NCBI RefSeq assembly: GCF_004027225.2
Contig: NC_044283.2
Coordinates: forward strand, 17,688,992-17,752,991
DNA length: 64,000 bases
From: Strigops habroptila
Lineage: Eukaryota; Chordata; Aves; Psittaciformes; Psittacidae
Direction of reading: 5' to 3'
Shown here piece by piece: positions 53,057 through 64,000 of this stretch. The position numbers and the translations under genes are program-made. Every line of letters starts with the position of its first letter. Position 1 is the first letter of the stretch. The notes under the pieces were generated by a model, which was given only the letters and a program-made list of their open reading frames with translations, was not told where the DNA came from and ran no database searches.

Positions 53057-53171
53057 CAAAGCTAGTAGTTTTCTAAAATCAGCTCCATATTGAAGAAGTT
53101 TGCTGTTTCTATATGGATAGACTTCCAGTGCCCCTTCTTCACTCAAATGAGAAGAGTCTTCACAAGAAAAT

Positions 53172-53748
53172 ACAGGTGTCATGGTCTGAGCCCAGCCAGT
53201 AACTCGGAACCACGCAGCCGCTTGCTCACTGCCCCCCTTCTTCCTACCCCTGCTCCCGGAGGGATGGGGAGGAGAATCAAAAGAATGTAACTCCCACGGG
53301 TTGAGATAAGAGCAGTCCCGTAACTAAGGTATAATACAAAACCACTACTGCTACCACCAATGATAATAACGATAAGGGAAATAACAAGGGGAGGGGATAC
53401 AACTGCTCACCACCCGCCGACCAATACCCAGCCCGACCCGAGCAGTGATCTGGGCCTTCCGGGTAACTCCCTCCAGTTTATATACTGGGCATGACGTGTT
53501 GTGGTATGGAATACCCCTTTGGCCAGTTTGGGTCAGGTGTCCTGTCTCTGTTTCCTCCCGGCTTCCCCTCCTCCCTGGCAAAGCACAAGACTGAGAAAGT
53601 CCTTGGTCGGAATAAACATTACTTAGCAACAACTAAAAACATCGGTGTTATCAGCGTTGTTCCCAGGCTGAAAGTTAAAAACCACAGCACTGCACCAGCT
53701 ACTAAGAAGGAGAAAAATGACTGCTATAGCTGAACCCAGGACAACAGG
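53172..53748 (+). repeat. 5-bp target-site duplication around a solo LTR
   Basis: ACAGG occurs at 53172-53176 immediately before the LTR and again at 53744-53748 immediately after it. A 5-bp duplication is the size expected for ERVL-type (class III) integrase. Confidence 0.8.
53177..53743 (+). mobile_element. Solo LTR, ERVL-like, 567 bp
   Basis: The element starts TGTCATGGTCTGAGCCCAGC and ends CCCAGGACA, giving the TG...CA termini of a retroviral LTR, flanked by the perfect 5-bp repeat ACAGG. It is GC-richer than its surroundings. A TATA-like TTTATATACT lies at 53477-53486 and AATAAA at 53611-53616, in the expected U3-R order. No internal retroviral gene is present on either side, so it is a solo LTR formed by LTR-LTR recombination. 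From memory it resembles a bird ERVL LTR family widespread in Neoaves; the exact name needs a library search. It is antisense to KCNIP4. Confidence 0.88.
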
Positions 53749-56700
53749 CTTGTCATAATATTTGGAACACGGTGACTTTTAATAGCTTTTTATTCTATCT
53801 TCAAAAAAGAAGAAGAAAAGCAGATGCTTGCATCAGAATCCTTTGGCAAGTATATCGTTCTCATTTGTCCCCTTTTTTTAGTACATTGTCCTAAACAAAT
53901 TTTCATCATGGATTTATTTAATGATTCCTAACTCAAGATATTAGGAGGTGTTAGTGCATATGAAAGTCCATATGAAACACAAAACATGGATTAATGAGCT
54001 TTCCTAGGTCGGACATAACTTCAAGCCAACTTTGAAGTTTTTCTTAGTGAAGTTTCAGATGGCTCCTTTGTTGTTTTAAGGCTACCCCAGACCATTAGCA
54101 TTGTGTATAGAATAGGATACTCCTGCAGAAAATATCTATCACAGGAGCCTCTTTATCATTATCAGAAAGACCTTTAAGTCATTCAACCTGACATTCACCT
54201 ATGCACCATGCATGCGTTAGTCCTTTGCCTCTGTAGTAGTGCTGCTGTAGATATGAATCAATGCCTGGGTCAGACCATTTTCCACCAGCACCAAGCAGTG
54301 AAAGGAGGAAGGTGGGGAACTGAATAGCACCTCATGCTCAAGTCAGCCAACTACTGTTTCCTAAGACCTATCTCTGCTGTTTGGTACCTTATACAAAGCA
54401 GGACATAGAGCACCTGCTTTTGGGGGCTCGTCCAGCATACCTAGGGCAGCATAGTCCATTTCTCCTGTGGAAGCAGAGAGACTCATGGAGTCTGGATGGC
54501 AGACTGGCATTCAAGCATATGGGTATATGGGGTAGGGAGGGCAGGGAAATCAGGTCACACACATTCCCTGTCCAGACAGAGGGAGGATTAGAGGAAGCAC
54601 CTTTGCTGTCCTCACTTAATCGTGGGCAAAGAGTGGTCCCAGTGACCAGAGACAACCATGCTCAAAACCTGAATGATTTGTAAATCCCTATGTAACTGTT
54701 AACATTCTGTGAGTGGACAGGCCATTCTTTGTATTGGGACCATGAATTAAGAGTCTTGAACTTGCTGTATACTTCAGGCCATACAGTGCTACTGCACTGA
54801 CAGTTGTGCCAAACCAGTACTTAGCACAAAGTACTAAGTACTTTATTAAAAAGGCACATGTGTGTATGAGTGGTTAAGAAGACACCAGAGACTCTTGATG
54901 TTACAAAAAAATCTCAAGAACCTATCCCAGGAACCTGAAGTGAAGTCTCTGTATTCAGATATGCTCTGCCATGTTCCTTCTCACTCTTAAAGTAAGCACA
55001 CCACGTTTTCCATAGTTATCACAAAACACCAGCAAAAGGGATGTACTTCTAAGACCCACTGATTTGGCTTCCAACTCAAAATAGAGGAATGACAGTTCTC
55101 AGAGGCTGTCAGCTCTTGCCTGAGATACCATTCAAAGAAAAGGCTCCTGCAGCTTTTCCCTGGCAGAACAGGCTTCTAGTCCATTTTGAGTTTCAGACTG
55201 ATGGGATCTGGGCTTTAGAGTCTGGCTGAGGATTTTTTGTAGTGCTTGTCTGCTGGCACTATTGTCTCTAGTCTCACAGCCTGAGCTAGAACTGGCATGC
55301 ATATCCTCTGTACACCTTTAGCATATTTTCACATGCACCAGATGCAGCTCTGTGTGCCATAGTCATCAGTAGGCATTCCCATTCCAAGGTCTGAGGTACA
55401 GTCATTTGATAGGCAAACTGGTAGGGAGGGTTTGGAGCAGACATTCTCTAACATCAACCTTAATGCCAAAGGAGGGTTTGTAGGTGAGGAAGCCACCATA
55501 GCTGTCAAAGCCTAAAGAGCAGCAGGTGTGCTGTGCCACTGTCCTGAACATCCTAATTTTGGTAAGCAAAAGGTAATAGAACTAGCAGTGGTGTAGAGAG
55601 AGAGGGCCAAGTGTGATTAAAAGTGTGGACTGGTTTCCCTAGGAGGAAAACTTGAACAAATTAGTACAGCTCGGAAAAGATGCTGAATGAAGGGCAGTAA
55701 CAATAACCACTATTTTCCATAGCATCAGAACATATGGAAAACATAAAAATATTGCATGGTAGGTCTAAAACATAGGCAGATTTACTACAGGAAGGATCAC
55801 AGGATCATTTAATTTTGCTTTTGGTATTATTAAATGCTTATGAAAGATGAGACACCTTGCTCCTCGAGTGGTGTGACACACTGCATGCTGAGGCAAGACA
55901 GGAACCTGAATCTTACCTTTTTAGATTGGTCTTGCAACTATTAGGATATTAAAAAGAGGTTTTCCTACAGCTGTGTTTTACAAAGAAGCAGCCACTACTG
56001 TCCTTTGTGAAAAATGTAATCCTGAAAATGCTAAAGCCACATTAACACTTGAATCAAGTTTCTTGAATGATTTAGCTTGAATCCTAATCCCAAATCTCAT
56101 TTCTGAAAACAGATCTTGATACAAGCATGAATTACACACTTTGCAGCTCAGATGTTTTTATAGAAGAACAGGTCTTGGTAAGTAGAGACACAAAAATTTA
56201 GGCAGCGAGATACTTTGGTATCAAAAAGCATTGCCACCTTTGAAGTTAAAAGTAAGTGGCACGATGAGAACGGTGTCTCTGCCATGTAGCAGTTTAGAGA
56301 ACATCTCTCTTACATATATGCTGAATACTCAGAAGAGGTAAAAAAGAAATCTAACAGACATAAGAAGCTGTTGAACCACACTGGAAAAGGAGATCAGGCA
56401 ATTCCTTACTGAAGGTACTAATTTCCTTCATAAATGAATCACTCAGCCCATCACCATAACTGCTGTCATGTCCAGATTAATCTGTCATTTAACTTCCAGA
56501 ACTTTGCAGACTCTCAGCTTGGAAATGAATCTCTTCTCCATTTCTAATGATCACTCGGCTTTAGCAGAGCAAGTGCCTTTCATTCATATTGAACAAGACT
56601 GACAAGCTAGAGCCAGTGCAGTAGAGCACTGCTGACAGACATTACCCAGTACCAATTGCTAAGGGTATAAAGGACAGCCACAGAACAGCTGTTGCTTTTT

Positions 56701-58003
56701 TTTCATCCCCCAAAATCAATGGACTAAAATCAAACAGAATCACTTACTAGCCAGCTGTGCTCATGAGAGCAACCCCAAGAAATAACTCCAGAGTATAAAA
56801 ATAGACCAATTCTAGAGCTTTTCTATTTCCTTTTCACCTTTCCTATTACAAATTGTTAAAAATCTTATCATTAACTTCATTTATCTTGCTAGTCTTATTC
56901 TCTCCTGTCTCTTGTCTACTACTCTCAGTATAGGAGGAGGTAAGCAACACACAGAGGCCATATTGCTGGTCTGTGTCAGCTTCATATTAGTCAGCCTGGA
57001 AAAGGGATCAGTAGGACACTGTAATGATTCCTTATATTTATCACTGCTACAAGTAGTGTTGGGTTTATTTGCTACATCAATTTTTATAATGTATGATTAT
57101 CTTATCACTGGATCTAACATGACACTTTGCAGTACTTAACAACCTCTTATCACACCAAAGAGTCATCATCACTATTCTGTACTATATCCTGTTTCTTGCA
57201 TTTTTTAACTGACAAATTAACAGTAGTTCCTTCCATTTCTGAAAATACAACTTATCTTTCCTTGTATCTTCTCTTGGTCTGAGAGCAAGCTGGTTTCTGA
57301 AGGGCAGAGGAGTGAAAACAGGCTGCAATTCCTGCTGCAGAAGTTTATTCTTATTCCTGGCTCTCGAGGCCAGGAGCTGCTTTCAGCAGCTGAAGGAAAT
57401 TAACAGCCACCTGGGTAGTGTAAACACTTGCAACAGATAATCACAATCACTTCTCACTCCCTTGCCTTGAGAAAATTTGCCTGCTGTTAACTCCTGCCAT
57501 TCAACACTTTGTAAGCTCCTTGTACTCTCCCTTTCTAAGGCCTCCAGCAGGTCATGATTCACTGTTGGAGAAAACTCCTATAGCTGATAAATTTTCAAGC
57601 AATATTAATATTATTATTGCTGTGCCTGTATGCCAGTTGTAAGAGGGATATGTTCCCCAGCATGGGCAGAAGATAGAAATAAATATTTATCTGAATGCGA
57701 AGAAACCTTCTGCTATCAAGTACGAACAAAGCACTGTTAAAGAGAGCAAGGATGTGGACAGTTTTCCTGTAAACAATGACAGCTTGTATATAACATTTCT
57801 TCTAGAGATTCAGGACACAAATTTATTTAGATTGTTCAGTATTTTTCTGTAATGGTGTACATACATACTCTACCTTGGGAAAATACTGCCTCTGGTTATT
57901 AGGATTACCGTCAATGTCACTCCAGAAATCTGTGTAGTACTATGATACATCTGATAGCATTAGCTAACAGATAAAAGTTCAGTACTTATCACTGGGTACT
58001 TAC
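53749..58003. other. KCNIP4 intron, part 2
   Basis: About 4.3 kb of intronic DNA. Slightly GC-richer patches (54380-54680, 55100-55600) show no exon, and no further transposon is recognised. Confidence 0.75.
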
Positions 58004-58066
58004 TTTCTGGCAGCTCTCGATGAATTCATCTATGGTAACTACTCCATCTTTGTTTTTGTCCATTTT
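58004..58066 (-). CDS. KCNIP4: KCNIP4 exon: EF-hand 4
   Basis: 63 nt, 21 codons, read on the minus strand from KMDKNK to ESCQK. It contains the whole 12-residue loop [12 protein letters not shown], with D, N and D at positions 1, 3 and 5, the conserved glycine at 6 and E at 12: a canonical calcium-binding loop. Acceptor TTCTCAACAG, donor AAA|GTAAGT. Confidence 0.97.
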
Positions 58067-58380
58067 CTGTTGAGAAAGAATAAGAATGTATGTTTATCCT
58101 CCTGAAATCCTGTGTAAAACAAGTCCTTTTTATTATCAATTTTAGCTATATGTCAGCCTAAGGAACAACCAGGCCAAAATGCTGTAAAGATGTAGTAAGT
58201 GACATTGTAGAATAAGCTTAAGGAGCTTATTGTTGAAAAAGCAAGGTGTGATGTGTAGGTCTGTGAAACATGGGGCAGAACCCCAGAGAAGAATAAGGAT
58301 TACAAAATTGGTAGGATATACAATGTAACATACCTGCTAACAAACAGAGCCGTTTTTTGGCTCTATGTTACACAACCCAC
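58067..58380. other. KCNIP4 intron, 314 nt
   Basis: Short intron between the two exons; donor GTGGGTT on the minus strand. No other feature. Confidence 0.9.
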
Positions 58381-58485
58381 CTGGAAAAACGTTTCCACGT
58401 GTTGTCTAGGTGCATCCTCCTTGAGAACAGGATAGGTGCATTTTCCCATCATATCATATATTGCTTTCATGATATCAAGCATTTC
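58381..58485 (-). CDS. KCNIP4: KCNIP4 exon: EF-hand 3 exit helix and linker
   Basis: 105 nt, 35 codons, read on the minus strand: [20 protein letters not shown] then [15 protein letters not shown]. The first E is position 12 of the EF-3 loop, so the loop is interrupted by the intron. The HVETFFQKMD segment is the entry helix of EF-hand 4. The CTYPVL variant (C rather than Y before TYPVL) fits KCNIP4 rather than KCNIP1 as I recall. Acceptor TTTCTTCAG, donor CAG|GTGGGT. Confidence 0.97.
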
Positions 58486-59559
58486 CTGAAGAAAAAACAG
58501 TATGCCTGTGTAATGTAAGGTGCATCATAGACACTCTTTAATGCAGAACACAAAAATGATTTTAGGATTTACATTTTAGAATAAAATTTTGAGATCATGC
58601 CTGTTATTTCATATCTGAACAGCTTCAAGAAGGAACTACTATGTTGCCAGCAATTCTAGCATGTTTGTTCAGTTTTCATAGACACACTTCTTAAATACAT
58701 GCCGATGTACGATTTTGATTCTAAATGGATTGTGGGAAGAATCTCCTGAGGTCTTGTGAACAAAACTAAACAGGAGAAGAAGTTCTGTAACACCAAGTGA
58801 ATGGTCAAAGCACATCAGCTTCTTACAACTGAGTTTTCCATAGAGAAAACAGAAACACCCATGCATACACCTGCACATAAGTGGAGTCTTCCTTTTATAT
58901 CAAAAGCTTTGAATTTTGTTAATAGAATGGCTTGTGAAAACTAGAAGAATAAATATAAAAACAAGTCTTCTGCCAGTATGCTGAGAAATTATTCTATAGA
59001 TCACCTTTTTGTAATAATCATGAAGTGATTTTTCTAAATGTGTAAAATGATAACCAAGTGTAGTATTTACATAAAGACACACTTCAAAAAAAGTTCTATT
59101 TTTATGAAAGCACTCATTTGGTCCCACTGTAATTTAAGTATGTGTTTGAATCCTTCCAGAATAAAAGATGTAGAAATCTTTTGACATAAATTTTGTTTCA
59201 AATAAAATTTTTTAGTATATTCATAAAATGAGTAACAATTATGGCCCACGTACTTTCTGCCAAATAGCCTACCAGACTATTTTAGTGACTGTATGTGCAA
59301 GTACATAGGCATAAGTTGAAGCTAAACCTTTTTGTACCCGAAGAACCATGACCTTTTACATTTTCTGTGAAGATTTCCCTTTTCAACTTTTATATATGCT
59401 TTCAAAATTAGAAAATTTCTTTATTTTTAGTCCCTCTAGTTTTGTAATATGTTTATTTGTTAACATGTCTAATTTGACAGTGAAGCCATTCTTCTTTGAA
59501 AGCTAGACTTACATATACAACCTCTATTTTCTGTGATTAGTGTAAAAAGTAGGCCTTAC
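58486..59559. other. KCNIP4 intron, 1.07 kb
   Basis: AT-rich, with no recognisable repeat or exon. Confidence 0.85.
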
Positions 59560-59667
59560 CTCTTTAGTTATATATCCATCCTTATTTATATCATACAAAT
59601 TGAAAGCCCACTTCAGTTTCTCCTGTACTGTCCCTCGAAGTAAAATTGAGAGACCCATAACAAAATC
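59560..59667 (-). CDS. KCNIP4: KCNIP4 exon: EF-hand 2 exit helix and EF-hand 3 loop
   Basis: 108 nt, 36 codons, read on the minus strand: [20 protein letters not shown] then [16 protein letters not shown]. It holds the [12 protein letters not shown] linker typical of KChIPs and the first 11 residues of the EF-3 loop ([11 protein letters not shown]). Acceptor TCTATTTAG, donor GAG|GTAAGG. DFVMG replaces DFIKG of the human protein as I remember it. Confidence 0.96.
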
Positions 59668-62600
59668 CTAAATAGACAAGAGGTCTTGGTCATTTTGGGG
59701 TTGAGCAGTTTTTCACAAACACTCAGAAATCCATAATAATACATGTGTTAAAAGCACAGGCATCTGGAAAGGGGTTGTTTCTTTTTTTTTTTTGCTTCAC
59801 AGTAAGTCTTAAGGATTGCTGGTTTTTTAAATAATTAACAACCTAAGCACTGTTTGCCACACTCATAATTAATAAGTAAATTGAGTAATTTTCTATAAAA
59901 TAAGCCAATTTTCTGTTAGTGGATTTATCCTCTGAAATGCCTCACATAAGCAGTTCCTGTTGAACTTAATACCAGGGGAAAGCAATTCCCATGGTTTAAT
60001 GGCCCATAAAATAGCTCAAGTGAAAGTTAGAATACGCACAGGAGACCAATTTTGGGAGAACTACTTACTAAGGAACATAAAATTCTTGTTAAATCTATAC
60101 CTTGTTGGAAGTGGAATATGTGGTCCCAGACCTCTTAGATCAATCTGTTTCAGTCAACATCTGAAATTTCATGTATGCTACAGTACACCTCAATACTTAA
60201 ACCTTTTATTGCAGGTATTATAGGGAGTAATATTTATGATGTGTATGACCTTAATGCTTTTGTGACCCACCAAAGCTCTATTGTTGTAGAGCTATTCCAC
60301 AGAAATAAATCAGAAGACTTTTGACATTATATATAGGTTATAGATTTTTGTTTCATAATTAATACTCTTTTGACAGCACAAACCTCATTTACATTTAGTG
60401 AGCATCTTCCAGATTGGAGAAAGTATCAACTGGGATGTGCCATCACCTGTCTTCTGTATTTCTTAGCATGTTAACTTTTTTTAAACAATGGCTTTTTTTT
60501 CCTAACCATCTCCTCCCCCTTTTCCATTTGATAAGCTTGTAAACCCATAAATCTGTGAAACTGTCCCCATAATAGGGGGAATATGAAGCAGAATATGGAA
60601 AGAGTTTATATTTAAATATGCACTTCTACGTCATTGGTGAAGACATACAAGATGTCTTAGAGTAACATTATAAGCAGAGACAATAAAAGCTGAAAAATTT
60701 GTTATTGGCACCAGTAAAGTTTATGCATTTCCTTAAAACAGTACCAATGGAAAAGACTGCACTGAGGTTAGACACCAATTACAAAGGTCTGATGTTCTAC
60801 ACAGTCAAGTATACCCAATACAGTGATGCATATACAGATATCATGGCCTCTGGTGGTCTAGTAGGCACAGACAGCTCCTTTGACAGCTTCAGGCTTCTTA
60901 ACAATTCAAGTGGTATGTTCTGGGTTTGCTCAGCCTGTCCTTGGTATATGTGCCCTCTGGGGTAAATGGATACATGAATCTTGAAAGAGTTTTGCTCAAC
61001 TTAACTTGTCTACATCTCAATGACTAATTGAGGGTCACAGGGTTAAATCTCCAAACAGCTCTTTAACAATGTACTATTATGTATTAAAATGTTCAAGAAA
61101 TTCAGAACAGATTTGATCACATTACAGCATTAGCAATTAACCTTTTTAATTCAGTACTATGTCTTCGAATCTTTTCTGCACTGTTTCACATTCTTGATGT
61201 AGCTTTTCCTGAAGTCCTTAGCAAAGGTCTCCAGTAACTTTATTTCCTTAGAGTATTATAGTTCAGAACTCTGACACTATTTTTAATTTGGTACCAGCAA
61301 CATTTTTGCACTTATTCTACCTGAACCATATATATTTTTCTTTTCCTTCGTATTTCTCTTTTTTCCTTTCTGTGATGCACCACCCATATGTTAGCTGGCT
61401 TGCTGGCATCATTTATATGCCCATTTGCAAAGCTGCCCTTCTATCAAGGTTTTAAAAACCATGCATAAACCCCCTTGACTTTATGCTGTTTTGCATGGCA
61501 CTGAATGTCCTTATAAAAGTCGAGACAACTCAAAAACCTTCCAGGTGTGTGCTCGAAACTTTGCAAGAGTGGGTCATCTCCTTTAACGTTGCATCAACAA
61601 TGTTTGAGAATCATATATAGTTCAGTTCAGGAGCATTGGCTTTATCTGAGTGTTGTACAGGAGCCATCTCAGGAACAATAGAAAGGATTTATGATAAGAG
61701 CTGGGGTATCTTTTCTATGTACTTACTTTCATACAACTGAAGAATACAGAAATAAAATCATATAGAAGTAGAAAATCTGATTCAATGGACATAGGCTAAA
61801 TCCACAGGGTATTTTGGACTAGATCCTCAAAGAGAAAAATGCTCTGCATGATGGAAGGCAATGTGTATGTCAGGAGCAATATATCTATGCTAGCTGTTAA
61901 GCTAGTAATCCAGTGCAGAAAGCTGTAGTAAAGCAATGGAGTTGGGGGTAGCAGCTAAGCTCAGAGAGTGTCTGTCTATATGCTTGTTACCATCAACTCA
62001 GTGACACATGAATCAGGCATACCATTTAGCAGGGAGCATGAACCTAAGTCCCAATTACAGTATCAGAGTACCCAGATGTGCCTTCCTTCCTGGTTTAGAC
62101 AACTGATTTCTGGAGAGAAGAATTCTACTTATAGAGCCTATTTATTTTTGAAATAAGATTCACAGTACTTCTTGGACACTTACATGACCTAAAGATGCCA
62201 ACACTCTCTACCAAGAAGGACAGTCCTGGTCAGCTCAGCACCTAATGAGGAGATGTGCATCTAGGGTCCCAAAGTTGCTAAAACTCTGGAGAAGGTATGG
62301 GCTGAGACACAACTCTAGGTCAGGTCTCTCTTCAGTCTGTGACAGCAAAGTTAGAAACACAGTCTGTGTTTTGGTACTTGCCTTCACTCCTTTCCAAGGC
62401 TTCCTGTTTCTAACTTGCTAGCTTCCTGATGAGCATGCTAATACCTGTGAAGACCTCCATTAAATGCCAAACTCTCTTGTGCTTAACTTTGATTCTGCAA
62501 GAAAGGGGGATGTCTCACTAAAGGTTAGCACCTGGAGGCTCTGTATGCTCAGTATCATAGCCTGCTCACATTTCAGTTCTGCACTACAGCTGTATAAAGC

Positions 62601-63110
62601 CTCTAGTTGTCATCTGGGATTAACTTGTATTTGTTTGGGTTGTTTTTCCAGAAGTGATTACTTATCTCTTAGAAAGGTTGTTGATGACTTTCTGATTGCT
62701 TTATCCAATCTTTGGGGAGAACTATTTCATTAATAAATTAATTAACAAGCTTAATAGTATGCTGTCCATATATTCATAGGAAAGTTTAAAATTCTTTCAC
62801 CTGATCCTGTGTTTCTTTATATCTTGTTCAATGCCAGAAGAAGTAGGTAGGCAGGCACCTAAATCCATTTTTGGATTTAGACCTTGGGATTTTGGAAAGG
62901 CATCAAGCAATGAATGTCAGTCACACAAGCGGTAGAGCCCCGGTGTGCATAAAACAAAGAGTAGGTGCTGCTGTTAAGAGGAAATATATTTCTTTGCAAC
63001 TAATTTATACCAGCTGGTATTAAAATGCTTATGAGATCACTACTGTCCTGAGAAAAATGAGCTCATTTCCTACAGGACCTGAACAAGGCTTTTTGCATTG
63101 AACACAGAGA
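59668..63110. other. KCNIP4 intron, upstream part
   Basis: AT-rich intronic DNA. I looked for the preceding KCNIP4 exon on the minus strand and did not find it. A short poly-T run lies near 59781-59794. No other feature. Confidence 0.75.
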
Positions 63111-63885
63111 ATTGCACTTGTGAACCTCATGAAGTTCAACAAGGCCAAGTGCAAGGTCCTGCCCCTGGGTCAGGGCAATCCCAAGCATAAACATAGGCTG
63201 GGCAGAGAATGGATTCAGAGCAGCCCTGAGGAGGAGGACTTGGGGATGTTGGATGACAAAAAGCTCAACATGAGCCAGCAGTGTGCGCTTGCAGCCCAGA
63301 AAGCCAACTGTATACTGGGCTGCATCAAAAGGATCATGACCAGCAGGTTGAAGAGTCCTGCCCCTCTACTCTACTCTTGTGAGACCCCACTTCAAGTACT
63401 GCGTTCAGGTCTGCGGCCACAACAAAAGAAGGATGTGGACCTGTTGGACTGAGTCCAAAGGAGGGCCAAGAAGATGATCAGAGAGCTGGAGCACCTCTCC
63501 TATGGAGACAGGCTGAGAGAGTTGGGCTTGTTCAGACTGGAGAAGAGAAGGCTCTGGGGAGACCTTAGAGCAGCTTCCAGTGCCTAAAGGGGGTCGACAA
63601 GAAACCTGGAGAGGGATTTTTTACAAGGGCATGAAGGGATAGAACAAGGGGGAACAAGCTGACAGAGGGGAGATTTAGATTAGATATTAGGAAAAAATTC
63701 ATTACTGTGAGGGTGGTTGGAACAGGTTGCCCCAAGAAGCTGTGGCTGCCTCATCCCTGGCAGTGTTCAAAGCCAGGCTGGACAGGGCTTTGAGCAACCT
63801 GATCTAGTGGAAGGTGTCCCTGCCTCTAGCAGGGGGAGTGGAACCAGATGATCTTTAAGGTCCCTTCCAACCCAAACTATTCTAT
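63111..63885 (+). mobile_element. CR1 LINE, 5'-truncated, about 775 bp with reverse-transcriptase remnant
   Basis: Plus-oriented CR1 that includes the end of ORF2 and the 3'UTR. Landmarks: GAACCTCATGAAGTTCAACA, GCTCAACATGAGCCAGCAGT, GGCTGCATCAAAAGGATCAT, GGAGCACCTCTCCTATGGAG, AGGCTGAGAGAGTTGGGCTT, AGATTTAGATTAGATATTAG, CATCCCTGGCAGTGTTCAAA and GATGATCTTTAAGGTCCCTT. The frame from 63120 encodes a C-terminal reverse-transcriptase fragment (motifs [16 protein letters not shown] and ILGCIKR) and is stopped by TGA at 63450-63452; several indels follow. It is a dead copy, antisense to KCNIP4. Confidence 0.95.
63120..63452 (+). pseudogene. CR1 ORF2 C-terminal remnant (non-functional)
   Basis: An open stretch of 110 codons inside the CR1 copy matches the end of CR1 ORF2 by its [28 protein letters not shown] and GCIKR motifs. 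It lacks the catalytic palm motifs and ends in a premature stop, so it cannot encode an active enzyme. Confidence 0.85.
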
Positions 63886-64000
63886 AACTAATGATTCATT
63901 AAACTGCTACCGTCATGTTACTGTCTTGCAGACAATGACTGTTTATCACTGTAGTGAAATACCAAAGTTGTGTTTGATCTTGAGATCTGAACTCTCCTAT

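Larger units (their letters stand above)
49600..64000 (-). other. KCNIP4: KCNIP4 gene, 3' portion
   Basis: KCNIP4 (KChIP4) is a neuronal calcium sensor that binds the N-terminus of Kv4 potassium channels and sets their surface expression and inactivation. The last four coding exons are on the minus strand, in transcript order 59667-59560, 58485-58381, 58066-58004 and 51172-51125. All junctions are phase 0, giving 36 + 35 + 21 + 15 codons and a TAA. They carry EF-hand 3 ([12 protein letters not shown], split by an intron) and EF-hand 4 ([12 protein letters not shown]) and the C-terminus DENIMRSMQLFENVI. KCNIP4 is chosen over KCNIP1-3 from residue details such as [20 protein letters not shown] and from synteny. 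Exons for EF-hands 1 and 2 lie beyond 64000. Confidence 0.95.

Overview
This is vertebrate, almost certainly avian, nuclear DNA. It has GT-AG introns, AT-rich intergenic sequence, no bacterial-style gene packing, several CR1 retrotransposon 3' ends (five minus- or plus-strand copies plus two tiny stubs), and LTRs of a type I associate with bird ERVL-like elements. I cannot name the species. Three genes are recognised, in the order known from vertebrates (SLIT2 - PACRGL - KCNIP4); that order supports each assignment.

Region 1 (1 to about 15.5 kb, + strand) is the 3' end of SLIT2, the secreted axon-guidance ligand of ROBO receptors. The last four exons are present (3443-3597, 8396-8684, 12351-12562, 13635-13876). 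They encode part of the laminin-G domain, the last EGF-like repeats and the C-terminal cystine knot, followed by a long AU-rich 3'UTR. Exon phases match exactly across all junctions.

Region 2 (about 15.5-37 kb) is intergenic. I found no convincing coding sequence there, only one CR1 copy and several simple A-, T- or pyrimidine-rich tracts.

Region 3 (about 37-49 kb, + strand) is PACRGL, a parkin-coregulated-like protein of the PACRG family. It starts in a CpG island that carries an RFX-like X-box next to a CCAAT box. Seven coding exons give a 223-residue reading frame from the ATG at 40148.

Region 4 (about 49.6-64 kb, - strand) is the 3' end of KCNIP4, a neuronal Kv4 channel-interacting EF-hand protein. 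The last four coding exons are present, covering EF-hands 3 and 4 and the C-terminus. Upstream exons lie beyond the window. PACRGL and KCNIP4 converge tail to tail. A solo LTR with an intact 5-bp target-site duplication and two larger CR1 copies lie in KCNIP4 introns.

I did not find an undescribed biological system. The more notable points are the putative ciliary-type promoter of PACRGL, a CR1 insertion only 7 nt beyond a PACRGL splice donor, an unusual GAG splice acceptor, overlapping upstream ORFs at the PACRGL start, and two independent 16-bp x 3 tandem repeats in one SLIT2 intron.
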